From Onchocerca lupi (Eukaryota > Nematoda > Chromadorea > Rhabditida > Onchocercidae), in assembly GCA_028564675.1 (NCBI GenBank), contig JAOVVO010000315.1:1-64000 (forward strand): 64,000 bases of DNA, read 5' to 3'. Numbering within the stretch: position 1 is the first letter of the stretch; each line of letters begins with the position of its first letter. Shown piece after piece: positions 1-14,385 of the stretch. Position numbers and translations under genes: made by a program. The notes under the pieces are model-generated. The model was not told the DNA's origin. It searched no databases and saw nothing but the letters and a program-made list of their open reading frames with translations.

Positions 1-43
<43 letters not shown>

Positions 44-141
44 GAAATTGAAAATGTTTAATAACAAGTTGAGGAGTAACATAGCTTCGCTAAAAATGAT
101 CAAAATTTTCAAATTTTAAAAAATCGACAATGATGGCATAC

Positions 142-300
142 TTGCATCAGAAGTTTGTTGCAAATATCATGCGGCAAACGTCGTATAGACGTAACGATCA
201 ATGTTGCAGATATACCAACGATCATACCGAGTAGCGTCGGAAAGATGGATCGCGTCAATCGTCGCAATTGTCCCTTACCTTTACGCCATATCAATCCCAT
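142..300 (-). CDS. Possible 5' exon of a type II membrane protein (partial, runs off left edge)
   Basis: The stretch is clearly less AT-rich than its surroundings and is open on the minus strand. The ATG at 300-298 starts 53 codons: a short basic N-terminus (residues about 5-16, rich in K and R), then a hydrophobic segment (about residues 18-37, SIFPTLLGMIVGISATLIV) and a basic RR flank. That is the layout of a signal anchor in type II Golgi enzymes such as glycosyltransferases. The exon ends at CAA|GTATGC (donor at 141-140). A TTTAG acceptor at 344-343, 42 bases upstream of the ATG, could be a trans-splice site. Later exons would lie left of the window. I do not recognise the family; resemblance to the start of chondroitin-synthase-type proteins is only an impression. 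Confidence 0.38.
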
Positions 301-732
301 TGCCGTAACCAGAAAGATAACACACGTTGAATTTAACAAAATCTAAACTTTGACGAATCTTGCAAAAAAAATTAATGCTGAAAATTCTAAGCCAATAAAA
401 TTAGAAAATACTGAACAATTGAAATTAGACGAATTTTAAAATTAATTGAATTCAAATAATTACTTTAAATTATGCAAATTATATTTTAATTAAAATATTA
501 TGTTAATTGATAATTGTTGAATAAGTTTCACTCAAATATTTTTATCGATTTCAAATCAATTACTATATTCTATCGAGTGATGAAGAATGTCTTTACAAAT
601 ACTTATGATACTTTGAATTTTACATCAATATTATTGTCAAAAAAAAATACTAATTATATCTGAAACTCATATATTCTATCGAATCAACGATTTATGAATG
701 ATGAAAAATCTATCGGTGGATAATTTCTTTTA

Positions 733-783
<51 letters not shown>

Positions 784-971
784 GAATTGTTGAAAAGAAT
801 AAGGATATTCTAAATCGGAAGCATAAGAATCTTTCAAATTAAGGTTACAATAAAAGTGCATTCTTAATTAATTCTTATGATGTATGATACTTATTCCTAT
901 TTTTTAAAATCATCAAATTTCCGAATTTCCCATTTTCATGATGGAAAATTGCTCATTTATATATACATTCC

Positions 972-1010
<39 letters not shown>

Positions 1011-1855
1011 TTAAATGAATACTTGAGTGTTGAAAAATGAAGTATTCGTAAAAAAAAAAAATCATTCAAAAAAAAGAGATTTTCCAAAAACAAAAAAAAA
1101 AAAACGAAAAAGATCTTTTCAAATCTAGCAATATTTCGAATTTAAACTTCGATAAGATTAGTTTTTCTAAAAGATTTGCAAATTTATCACAAATTCCAAA
1201 TAGAAATTTAACGTTCAAAAAAAAATAAGTTAAAATTAAAAATTTGAAATTTAAAATATAAGAAAAATAATAAAGCAATTATATTATCAATAAAAAAATT
1301 CAAAAAATTTATGACAAAAATAACAAAGCAATATCATTATCCGGTAATAAAATTTAAAACTTCCAAAATAAATTTCTTACAATTTGATTTGAAATATAAA
1401 TCAAAAATTGTTATTCTATAATTTAAATAAAATAATAAATATGTGATTAAAATTTTTTGAATAAAAATAAATATATTTAATAGTTGATAATTTAAAATTA
1501 AACTAAAAGAAAGATTAATTTTTATGATTGAAATGAAAAATGCTAACCAATCATTTGGAAATTATGAAAGTAAAATATTCATTCATCGATATTTTAATTT
1601 TTGATATCAGTAATAATATCATCGAAAGTCATCGTCACAATGTCATCATCCTTATTGTCGTTGTTCTTAACGATTTGGTTTAACTTATTCATTCAGATTA
1701 CCTGTAAACATGTCAAATATTTCTCAACAGGTAAAATTCTTCAAACATTTCTGTAAACAAAATCATCAATGACATCCTTCTATCAACAAATATTGTCCAT
1801 GTATACAAACATTCAACTTATATATGGGAAGATTTATGTACATATATTTATGTAT

Positions 1856-1899
1856 ACATGCATGTTTTGCATGCATGCATGCATGCAAAACATGCATGT
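1856..1899. repeat. 44-bp perfect palindrome of GCATGCAT units
   Basis: All 22 base pairs match between the two halves, with the centre at 1877/1878. The core is an alternating purine-pyrimidine run of TGCA/GCAT, flanked on each side by TTTT/AAAA and a further CATGCATG. It could extrude as a cruciform and the core could adopt Z-DNA. It also holds several TGCATG hexamers, the known motif of FOX-1/RBFOX splicing proteins, although no exon is near. Confidence 0.9.
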
Positions 1900-4800
1900 T
1901 TGCAATTACTTATGCAAAATATGCAGTTATTCTTCTCGTTTTTTTTTTCCCTTTTTTTTTTGTTCCATGAATAGAAGTGAACAATACATCTAGTACTCAC
2001 TCTTCAATCAATCAATAATCTCGAAAGATTTATTACAGTTTTCGATAGATCAAAAATTTTAGCTCGAATAAAGCATCATCAATAGTAATAGCAAGATTTG
2101 CAAAAAAATTAAATTCACCAGTAAATTTGAAGATAGTAGTACGGATAGTATGTGAAAATTTTTCAAGAGCAAAGATTAAGCAATAGTAGGACAAGATTAA
2201 AACAACAAATAAACGATTAATTAACGAATATTAATTATTTCATTTGAGCAAATTTTCTATTTTTGTCGATAAAATTTGACCATTTAATTTGTTGATTTGG
2301 CAAGGCTCAGGCTACTTACATAAAATCAACCAAGATGATTTCATAGTGTTTTCAGAAGTAATGAAATTTAAATTAATTGAAAGATTCGTTGAAGGAGTAA
2401 CTATAACTGATTATAGTACTGATAATTCTAAAATATTTTGAAAACAAAAAATGTTGCTGATAAATTTGCAGGATTTGATCATAATCCGTTAGATTATTTA
2501 TCAGTAGCAGATAGAGACAGTATGAGCTAATTTGGCTGGAGAAACTTTTTTTTTTTTCGGAACATTTAATTTTTTAAAAACATCTAATTTTGATATTTAT
2601 TTCGGAAACGAGTTTTTATTACCTTTATTTCGCAACATTTTTGAAAAAAAAAAATTTTAAACAAACTTTTATAGTTAAACAAAGGCAATAAATTAACAGA
2701 ATACACATCTCATCAAAAAAAAAAAAAGCTTACAGACATCACCTGTTTGCTAAAAAAAAAATTTTAAATCCGGAAAATTTTCATTTCGAAACTTATTTTC
2801 AAATATCAGAAAAAATATTCCAAAAAATTTATATGACTTTGATAAATGAATACTTATATAAGTTGTAAGAATCATAATCAAGAAGATATCTGATAAAAAG
2901 ATAACAGATAGCAATTCTTATCGAAGAATTTTCTTTTTATTTTATAATTAATTTGAAAGTTTTTTTTTCGCCACAATAAATAAACCTGTAAAGTAGAAGG
3001 ACGAAAATTTCGATATAAATTTAGAAAAATATTCTTTTTTTTTTTTTCTTCGTAAGTCGAAAATTTATTTTAAAAATTTCGTTTAAAAATTTTGCAGAAA
3101 AAAATAATCCAGCATATATTTGAAGAAATATGATGACAGAAATTTAGATATCGATTTGCAAAATTTGAAAATAAAAAATGCGATTCCATTTTACATAAAA
3201 TGATACTCGAAATGCAGCAATAAAACTAAGTTTATGTGAGTTAGTGTATTAATTTTTTACTAAAAATATGTAATTCTAAAAAAACAAAAAAAACAAAAAA
3301 AAAACAAAAGAATATAGTTATAATGAAAACTAGATGCTTAAAGATGAAATTTTCCCATTAAATCATAAAAAAAAAGAAAAAATTGAAAAATTTAAAATTA
3401 GCAAAAAAAAAAAAAAAAAAAATGGGAAGATTTTCAAATAAGAGCTAATAAAATTTGACAATGAAATAAAAAGCCAGCATAATAGGATCAAAAGAATAAA
3501 ACAAAAGTGATAGGCGGCGATTTGAAACATTTGTTTCGTTTGAACTAATTGGCTGCAAAAAGAGACAGAAGATGAGGAAAAGGGCCGCGATTAGAGGTCG
3601 AGAAAATTGGCCATTCATCGGTATTCGAGATTTTTACACCATCAAATGCAGACATCGAACCATTCTGCAGCTTTAGTAGCAAACAGCAATAGAAAATCAT
3701 TTACTCCACACATTCTAATCCATATGACACTAATTCGTTTGTTCCAACTTTTCCAACTTTATTATATCATCTTTGCTCTCGATTTTGACCTTTAATTTCG
3801 GCTAAATATTTCGATTACTTTTTTAATTACTAGTTAATTGTTGATTGAATTTAAAGCTAAGATTATCATAAATGAATTATGCAAAATAATGAATTGAAAA
3901 AAAAAAAAAGGAAGAAGAATTACATTAGATTGAAGAATATTCGATGATTTGATAAAAGGACATTTCGATCAATATTCTAAACATTGACTAATTTTTGATC
4001 ATTTAGAGCTCTATGATTGTCATGAATGAATTATGCAAAAGAATGAATTTAAAAAAAAAAAAAAAAAAAAAAACTTTGATAAGCAGGAAATTATTCGATA
4101 TTTTGATAATTAACTTCCCCTGATAATATAGCATGCTATAATTGTTTTTAAAAGAATTTACAGAAATCTAAACCGTTTTTCACTGTAGAACGAAAGAGAA
4201 TGAAATGAATAAATTTGAAATTTGAAATCATTTGATCATCAAAATCGACAAATTTCAGAGAAAAAAACTTGTCGATTTTCACCATTATCTTTTATCCAGA
4301 GAATATTTAAAAAGAGAATTCTTCAGTAAAACCAAACATTGGGAATCAAATACTCAAATTAATACAATGAATAGCTTAATCTAAAAGAGCAAAGCTATAC
4401 TTGAAAAATTTAATAACTAATCTTTGACTCTTAATTTTGGCTCTACCAATTTTTTAATAATTCTTAAAAAATCGAACATATCAGCTCGATAAATAAATTT
4501 ATTATGAATGAAATTTTGAAATTTAATTACGAAAAAATAGAATTAAATGAAATTATATTACAGAAAAAATTAAATTTTTGATGATAATTTAGCAAAGAAA
4601 TGATTTAGATTTTTTATATATATTATCAATTTCAGTTCACAAAAAAGTGCAGAATGAAATCATTTATGAATTCTTCTAAAAAAGTAATTGATAAGTTGTA
4701 AAGTTGGATATGATATGTCACAGAAGTGATTTGTCACCACGGAAAAAAAGAAGCTCTAGCTCAAGAATTTATAAATAAATGGATGATAATTGATTAATAA

Positions 4801-6752
4801 CAAATAGATATAATTTAGAAAGACTGCAATAGAAATTATTTGCTAAATAGACCTATCATAAAATTGAATTTTCCAGATTAAGTAAAGAATTAAAATTTAA
4901 ATTTAGGAAATAAAAAAAAAAAAAAAAAAGGAACGATTCCTTTCTTTCGTCTTAATGAAAAAATCATAAAGGAAAGAAATGTCGTTTTTAAAAAAAAATT
5001 TTTCTCTTTACGCCTTTCTAGTAATTGTTGCTCCTATTTTGCTTCAAGGACATTTTCTCTTTTGATTGTCACTAATTTCAGATGCAAAATTGAATTACAT
5101 TTCTCGGTAAATTGAATAATTACAGCATTTTTCATTACTATCGATATGAACTTTACAATTTTTCTCTTTTGAAAATTTAAAAAATTTAAATAAATTAGAA
5201 AAAAAAATCAGATATCATGAAAAATGTTGATATTTTTGCTGAAAAATATTTAACTCTTCATAATCTATTAAAATGCTAGTTGAAAAATTAGCATTAAAAA
5301 AATTAAAAGACAAAAAAAAATAGGCAAAGTTTTCCGACTACAATAGCTAATTTGTGTGTTCATCTTTCAAAGGCATTCATAAAGGCTTAAAAGTCATATC
5401 AAACTTGTCCAATTACGATAAATACTACGTTTATCGCAATTTTATTCGCAAAAGAAATGGGTTTTTTTTTTTTTTGATTGGTGTATCAAGCGTTTTTCGC
5501 AAAACAGGAAATGAAATCATTGTTGAAATAGTTTAAATTCATTTCACTGATCAGAATAGCGTAAATCAGTTTTCCTTTTTTTTTTTTTTTTTTTGTTTTT
5601 TTTTAATTCAAAAAAGAAACATTGTGAGATACGAAAGAAAAGAATGGAGAAATGATGCGATTTCATGCATCAAAGGATTTTTCATTTGAATTTTTTTTAG
5701 TTAAATTTAAAATTTTCTCAAATCCTTCATTTAAATTTTTACTCTTAATTTTTGTTTTTCATTAAATTAGCCCACTGTCAGTGCCAATGAAAAATTGTCA
5801 TAGAGTTTGAAATATAAATTAGTTTGCCTAAATTATGACATATGATAATTTTGCTTGCCTGAATTTGCATCAAAAATATGATGAGTTTTAAATCGAAAAA
5901 GAATGAAATTTAATTTTTCTTAAAAAGAATACTTGAAAGAATAACCACATGTGAAAATAATCTGCTATCTGGAAGAAATATAATCGTAAAAATGATCAAA
6001 TTAATTGCTTTAAACAAATTAAAGCAACAGGAATGGATATTTCTTCGGAGTGAAGTTTTTTTTTTTTTTTTTTTTTCTATCGGAGGATCATTAAATAACT
6101 TATGTTTTATCTCCTACTGCTTCAATTTGATCAATTATTTGATATGTCTAATCGATAAAAAAGAAATCGATTGCAATTCATAAGAAAATTTTATCGAAAG
6201 ATTGCTAAATTAAAAATGGCATAAAAGTTTTAATTCTTAAAAACAAAAAAATCTCTTTGATAGAACTTTTATTGAAAGAAATATGTGAATGGAAATATGA
6301 TTGATGCAATCAATGATAAAATGGAAAATTACATCATATGCGAAAATAATTTGGTGCGAAATTTTGTCACTTCTGTGATTGTTGAAAAATTGATCCGACT
6401 AAAACAATTGCAATTCGAATTGATGGATGACAAATTTCGCAAATATAAAATTCCAAATTTGCGAAGTTATTTTGTCCTCATTCTTGAAATAATACATCAA
6501 AGAAATGTATTTAAAAAAAAATCCTTTGCATTTGAAATATATTAGAAATGAAATTTGAACAGATGAACTAAATTTGATATATTGAAAAATGAAGAAATGA
6601 TAATAATCAATTATCCTGATTGATGATGACGCAACAATAACAGAGTGGATAATGATAGTAATTATGATAATTACTGATATAATGATGATGAAATATAATT
6701 AATTATATACTTGTAATAATGACAATATTCTTAATAATGATCGTTTATTGGC

Positions 6753-6791
<39 letters not shown>

Positions 6792-6925
6792 AAGCGCATC
6801 ATTAATGTGATCACTAATGAAATCACTGATCAGTAATTTTCTAATTACTTTCTAAATTATTGATGAATAATTATATTTGCAATCGCTAGTAAATAATTTC
6901 TCAATGATCAAGAAGACGAAAAAAA

Positions 6926-6956
<31 letters not shown>

Positions 6957-7342
6957 GACATAATCAAAGAGAAAACACCATCAGAATTCGCTTCGATTCT
7001 CGACAATCTCTTCATTGAGAAACTTTTTCGCCCAACTTAACGACCTCTGTCGCACAATTTATCTGGTATGTCACCTGACATGCTGGCCAATATGCTCATT
7101 TTTATTTAACATGGTCTCTAAAGGAATGTAAGGGTCAAGAATAGTGCATTATAGTCAATTTGTTGACTGAATTATTCGAGTAATATCGAAGAAAGAAAAG
7201 ACAAGGCCAAATGACCTTGAGAAACAATAATTTCTCGACCATCAAAATGTTCCTCAGCATTTAGATGTTGACAGGAAAAATGATATTTGTCCACTTATTT
7301 GCTCAAATGACTGGTCAGTCGTTTATTTTTACAATTTTGTAA

Positions 7343-7577
7343 ATTTCTTTGTCAAAAACATAAATTTAACATAAATTTAAAAATTTATGTTATCTTTCTT
7401 TAAATATTGGATCAATTTTGCTGCATACCTATTTTTCGAATATTAGATCATTTTTCAAATTTGATTGGATTGATGCTCAATCTTAGATTAACATCTATCA
7501 ATTTATGTTGCCAAAAAAATTGAGATCGATTTTCAACATGGATTTCTTTGTCAAAAACATAAATTTACCATAAATTT
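7343..7577 (+). repeat. Short direct repeat pair
   Basis: A segment of about 36 nt beginning ATTTCTTTGTCAAAAACAT occurs at 7343-7378 and again at 7542-7577 with a single visible difference. The spacing is 199 nt. The sequence between them contains further loosely similar TTAGATC/TTAGATT phrases, so this may be the remains of a tandem duplication of about 200 bp. Confidence 0.7.
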
Positions 7578-10500
7578 TAGAACTAATCATTTTACTTACT
7601 GTTTACATAAGTTCAGCTACAAGTATTCGTCAAATATACTTGATTTTCAATCTTTTTTTTTTTTTTTGGAATCCAAAGAGTATAGCTATTGTTTGATTAA
7701 TTCGTTAAAAATAATTTAATAATTAGCAAATATGAGTTTTCAACAAAGTTCATCATTTTAAATCATATTTCAGGTACATTTTTTAAAGAAATAATCAACC
7801 ATTTTTTGTATATTTGGAATTTTAAATCGAAAAAAATTAGAATGAAATTGATTCAGATTCAACGAAGATTTGAATTTCAATTTACCAAGCCTAATTGACT
7901 TCTATAGTTACGATTAAAGTCGAGCTTATGACTAATTCATCGTTTTTGTTTAATCTTTTAATTAATAATTTCTTTGCTTTGAAATCTATTCAAACCCAAA
8001 TTAGTGAATAAAGTAAAATAAAAAAATATGAATTTAACATTATTAAAAATTACTATTATTAATGATATTAAACAATTATTGTCAATAAAATTATGCAGAA
8101 AAATGATTCATTTGCAATTAAGAATAGATTTGTTTCAATTTAATAAGTTTCTTTGCACTTTAAATTATTAACGATTGAAATAAACTCGAGGCTAAAGGGC
8201 CTAAGACTGAACTAAATTAAGTATATCAGAAGTGATATTTGAAATTTATACATTGGAAATGAAATTTAAGCCATAAATTTCAAGTAAATGTTTAGCATTA
8301 TGAAAAAACTAAAAATTCTCAATAAAGAAAAGTGATGTAATATTTTCTTTTTGTTCGCAAAATTGGGCCAAAAAAAAAAAAAAAAAAATTGCTCTTGGCT
8401 ATTCTTGACAGAAAATGTTTCATCAAAAATCAGCCGAAAATGCGGAAGTTACAATTTCTTTCAGCAAAATAAATTTTAACAATTGAAAAACTACCATTTT
8501 TAAAAAATTGAAATTTTCAATGACTTCAATTCTTTGAAAAAATCGATTTTTTCAAATCTTTTGAATGAAAATTTCAATAATTTTTCATTCAATGACTATG
8601 TCTATTTTATCTTTTAAATAATTTGATAATTTAATTGCATTTAAAAAAAAAAAAAAAAAAAAAAAACGATATTCTTTTGGTATATAAAGAAAAAATTGTT
8701 ATTAACCCATTTAGGCGATAATTGATGTATATTTGATTGAAAATTTGATTATGCAATTAAATAATACAGAATCAGGTAAAATTGTTGCCAAGTCATTAAA
8801 TGTTTACCGTAAATGAAAGTTCATTGATTTTTTTCGACAAAATTTACTGATATTAATAAATTATTACAGAAATATTAGTGAAGTTAAGTTAATCATCTTC
8901 AATCGATAAAAATAAAAAGTATGAATAAATTTTTTAGCTTATTTCATACTAAATTTAACTTAATTTAAAATTATCAAATCATTTTTTTCTCTTTTTTTAT
9001 GCTAATAGCAATAATTGAATTCAATAAAAATTTTATGAAAACATTCCACAGTTTTTTAGTAATCAATTCGATAAATGAATGAATTATTGCCTCAACGATT
9101 TATTTTTATTTTTAATTTGTAATTTATTGCATAATTCGTCAGAAGTAAACAGTAATTTTCTTAAAAAAAAAAAAAAAATTGTAATTTTTTCAAATTTTTT
9201 TTTTTTTTTTTTTGCTCATTTTGACATTCTGAAAAAAAGCGCTTCAAAATGGTGACGACAATAATAACAGTTTTTTTTTGATGTGACAAAATGTATTATA
9301 CATCGATAATAATGTTAAGTGAGAAGCAAAAATGCTATTTATCTATGAAAACTTATGACAAAAACCTGGTCAATTAAGAATTTTCCTATTTTGGAATTTT
9401 AATACTATGAATCATATTCTCTATGTCAATGAATTGAAATAATGAAAAAAAAAAAGAAAATCTTCATGATGCAAATTAAACGAAAATAAATTAATTATCA
9501 GCAATTTTCGGTTAAGATTATCATGATTTCCTGAAAGAAAAAAACAGAAGAAAATCAAAGTAGAAATTATTTCACGTTTTTCTGCAAATTTCAATTAATA
9601 AAAATGGAATTTGATTAATGCAAGGTGATAATTGCTATTCTGATTTTTTTAAAGAAAATCTCAAATTATCATCACATTAAACGATTCTTGAAATATGTCA
9701 ATGACTTAATAGGATGTGAAAATTTAGTATAATTTTTGATTGAATGCAAATTTGATTTGTATTATTGATTACTTTACCAAGTTTACTTGCACATATTACA
9801 ATGCAAGCAAGCAGAAGAGAAAATTAAATTTTTTGATCTAAAAAGGATGAAGCAAATAATTTCAACAAATATTTAATATTACGAAAACGAAGAAAGAAAA
9901 AGATTAGTTATTTGTTAAAAAGATTGCTGTAAAATTCATCATTTGAAATGATTTTTAAATATTAAATAATGATGAAAAGGAATTCTAAAAAATTCACTTG
10001 AAAATCATGAATCATTAAATTTTTGAAAATATATTCATTAATTACAAGATATAGAAAATTGAAGATATATACATACGGTAATATTATGCATGCTGCACAA
10101 ATGAAAGTATGAAATCTGATAATTGTATGTACATCGATACAGCAATAACGATAATTAAATTCAAATTATTACAAAATTGATGATCAAATGAAGGTTACAA
10201 TTAAAGGTCTGAATCCATAAGATTGCAAAAATAGTATTTGATATAGTGAAAATAAACTGAAATGATTATTGTAAGGTTTACTGCGTGAATTTTAAACGTA
10301 AAATATTTCGGCTTATTTGTCTAAGTAAATATTTTTGTGATAGAAGTTCAAATATTAATTAAAAACAAATTCATTCCTTGACAAATGTGAAAACAATCGA
10401 TAATAAATAGGAGAAAAAAGAAGTGCAAATGGTCAATTTTATGACCTTGACCTAAACATTGTCATTTTATTCGAAAGAGATAAGTACCACCAATTTAGAG

Positions 10501-10958
10501 CATTCTAGGAATGAAAGGGACTGTTTTTTTTTTTTTTTTTTTTTTCAAGAACCATATTGAAATTTTTTTATTCATTATAACATTTAGCAACATTTTTCGA
10601 CTTTTAAATCATTTTCAAATTTAACAATACGTTTCAAAAATTTCAATTTTTTCCATGGAAAATTTTAAGAGATTTAAAAATTTCATATTAAAATTTCCAA
10701 AAATTAAATTTTACACTTATTACTTGTCCAAAAATTTGAAATTCATTTTATATAAAATTTAGCAAATTTTCCAGTGGAAATTTGAATAAAATGGATCGTA
10801 TATGAAATTTCTCGAACTGCATTTAATTTTCTATATTTGCATATACTAATTTCATCGTACTTAAAGATCCATCTGTAAATTTTTTTTAAATATGCTTAAT
10901 TTTCCTTACAAAATAAAAAAAAAAAATCTATAACACAGTCATGCTGATTGATATCACA

Positions 10959-11002
10959 TAATAATAATTAATAAGTTCCTTAATAATAATTAATAAGTTC
11001 CT
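10959..11002 (+). repeat. Tandem 22-bp repeat, two exact copies
   Basis: The 22-nt unit starting TAATAATAATTAATAAGTTC is present twice head-to-tail with no difference. This looks like a recent slippage duplication in AT-rich intergenic DNA. Confidence 0.9.
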
Positions 11003-12134
11003 TATCAATTTCGTATGATTTAAAATGCTAATATTGAAAGAAATGCACAATTCTGGAAATCAAAAAATTGCACGATGAATTAAAACGTTGTACCTAATCA
11101 TTTTTAGCATATTCTATTAATTAATTAGACTAAAAATATTTCGCTAATTACATAATATTATAAATCTTCTCGTGATATCCATGTTAACATTTTTTAACAT
11201 AATGATAGATTAAATAAAATTTTATCAGGCATTTGGTTAATAATCCTGCTATTTCATTGTGATTATTTGAATAATTAGTACCTTCAAATATTATCATTCT
11301 TCCGATTCGTTCAGATATTCCTCATATCATCATGCATTTGCATGCATTATTTTTTGTATTGCATGCATGTTGCACTAAAATGCAATCAATTAATCATTTT
11401 GTATGAAGAAATGTGCAACAAAAGAAAAAAGAAATAAAATTGTTTGATGATGTTATGATAATTCTCATCATCATTCATCTTATGCTAGATCAATCTTTTG
11501 ATTTAATTTTTCGCTTTTTTTTTCCCTTTTTCCTTTTTTTTTTTCCAATCAAGCTGTCTTATTTAGTCGTCGAAGAACACCTGCTTTATTTCCTGTTCTG
11601 GCATGTCGTAATGACAATTTAATTTATTTCAAATACTTTTGCAATCATCCATTGCTCTCATCTTGTCATCAAACGATGAAAACATATGACAGAAACATAT
11701 ACACTTGCCTACCAATCATACAATTCTTATCATTGCTATCATTGCCATTTTTATGTCACTTTCATTACTTTTCTCTTGTCTATCTAAAATTATCGAAGAA
11801 TTTGGAAAAATTGTTTCATTGTTTGTTACAATATAAGTTCAACTATCAATCAATATTTCGTTCTTTTCTCTGTCGCTAAATTCTTGTTAACATTTCTCTG
11901 ACAATTATTATTGAAAATTTGATGATTCAAATTTGTTGTTCAAATCTAAAATTCATTATTCCTATGGTTGTTGTTTGAGATATTTAGATCCTTGTATTTC
12001 AATCCTTAAATGATAATATTTGCAGGAATATAAATCAACTACTTGCAAACAGTCAGCGTATATTTTTGATCATAAAATTATAGGATTAGAAAGATCCTTT
12101 TTTCTTCCTTTTTTTTTTTTTTTTTTATCCAAAA

Positions 12135-13953
12135 ATGAATGATAAGAAAGTAGAAGATGGACAGAAGCAAGAAGAAGAAACAACAAACGTAATTCGAGCT
12201 GATATTTGTTCCGCAATCCGGAATGAATTGCTGGAAATGATGATCAATTCCGCCAAACAAAAGCTAGTATCAACCAATACATCATCTATTGATTTGAAAA
12301 TCCGAATTAAAGCCGAATTTCGTGGTGAAAAATTTTGCTTTGAAATGCATCGACCAGTTGCCTTTGATGAATTGCAAATGCATTTAAATTCGAGATGTAA
12401 ACTGAAATTAAATATTTACTATACTCTGCGTAATCATGAGCTAATTGTACCGATACGAAATCAGTTGGAGCTAGATCGTGCAATTGAATTGGTAGATTTG
12501 GATCGTACGTTACGCCAACGAAGTTTACGTCTGCTACTGTCCAGATATCAACCAGATAATCGATTATCAACATTGCTCACATGTTCACCAATTCCGGATG
12601 CATCTGGAACTTTTTCAGTTCAACCATCAAAAATTATTGAGGTTATTTTTCCCATTGCATTAATAAAATCTTTTTGAGGATGGTGATAAGTTGTTGAAGA
12701 ATTTAATTTAAAATAGCTATTTTCAAATTCTTTACAAAAAAAAAATAATCTTTATCTTGTTTTTGGCATACGAATATGCTTTCAAAGTTTACAAAATTCA
12801 ATTCACTTCTTTATACGATCAGTCATTCACTTAATCGTTTGTTTGGTGCTTTATGTGAATAGATTCATTTAAACGAACATTTCTGATAATAAAAATCATT
12901 TCAATAACTTGATTTTTAACCTGAAGCAAAGTCTTATGATAACAATGCAACATTGATAAAACATTAAAAATTGGAAAAATTATGCAAAAGTGACAAAAAA
13001 AGATAAGTTGAAAATATTGACAATCAAAAATGATATTTAAATAATTGGAAATTAGCGCAGAAAAGAGCCAAATATTTTAATGTAATGATGAAGTTCAGAA
13101 AGTTTGAAAAATGTTTTAAATATGGCAAGATAATCATTTCTTTCTTCTGCATTTATTATATCAGATTAATTAATTGAATTAAATTTATATAATCTTAGGA
13201 ATTATTGTCAAAAATACATATAAAATGTTTGCTCCCTCATTAAATATATGTTGAATCGAAGTTATGAAATCTCGCTGTTCGAATTTTGAATTCAAATATC
13301 AGAATTAAGAAGTCGGTCCGATCATTTTATTCCATTTTATTTATTTTTCTTGTTAGGAATATTTGAAGAAACTAGATGATGATGGTACTTTTTTCAGTGT
13401 TTAAAATTTCAATAAATATTTTTATTACGCTTATGTAATCACGATTTCATGTAATAAAAACAACTTCTTAATAATCTAAAAGCAAAATTTAAATTTAAAA
13501 AATGCTTGTTTTTCTTATTTAATATTTACGAAAATATTTAAAATCAATTTGTAGATTCCGTATTGGGAATGTCGCTCATCTTGTACCAGTACAAGTACCG
13601 GAATGATTGGTAGTTCAGATAAAAGACAAAATAGTAGCAGTGTCAGTAGTGGTGTGGTACTTGCAGATTTCGATGAACATTCTCAAAAAAGTTCAAGCAT
13701 ACCATGTGCACCAACAAATTGGAAACAGGGTAAATGCATCGGTTCTGGAGCATTCGGAAAAGTTTACGTATGCGTTGATGTGGATACCGGAAAAGAAGTG
13801 GCTCTGAAAAGGTTGATCATAAAATTTTTGTAAATAATTGATATTAGATAGTAATTGGATATTCTTTTCCATGTTATTTCGGTATGAAATGAAAATTTGA
13901 TCAATTAGACTTGACTTCTTTCTTCTCTTCCTAACAAAATCAAATTATTTGCA

Positions 13954-13985
<32 letters not shown>

Positions 13986-14345
13986 TCGAATAAAATGTAC
14001 TACGTTTCTAATAAACTGGACTTGGAAAACTGGGTCAGTAATTATTTTAGTTTTATTATTAAAAAAAAAAAAAAGACATGAAATATCATGGATGTAAGCA
14101 TTGCATTGTAAACACGACGAGTTTAATTTAAAAAAAAAATTACATTTAAATATATATATATATATTTACGTCTATTACGTCTATTAGGAGAACGTGATAT
14201 CCTCGATTACGTCTATTACACTTCTAAAGTGTGTTGCCTAATATTATGATAGTTTATGAAATAAGTTAACATGATTATTTTATGATACTCTCCAATTGTT
14301 AGAATTGCTTATTTGGAAAAAATTTTCTTTCGAAACAAATAAATA

Positions 14346-14385
<40 letters not shown>

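Larger units (their letters stand above)
343..12134. other. Long AT-rich intergenic region without a convincing gene
   Basis: I see no exon chain here. Short open frames fall in low-complexity sequence and lack splice context. Contents: A/T homopolymers (for example 736-780, 6759-6790, 6928-6950), a TA run near 976-1006, a 44-bp perfect palindrome at 1856-1899, short direct repeats at 7343/7542 and 10959/10981, a TGCATG cluster near 11331-11374, and two less AT-rich islands (about 3500-3700 and 6955-7320). The islands could be regulatory or non-coding transcribed DNA. Confidence 0.6.

Noticed and set aside
1..42. Poly-A at the window start as a retrogene tail
   Set aside because: A/T runs of this length occur dozens of times in the window and no processed gene copy or target duplication adjoins it.
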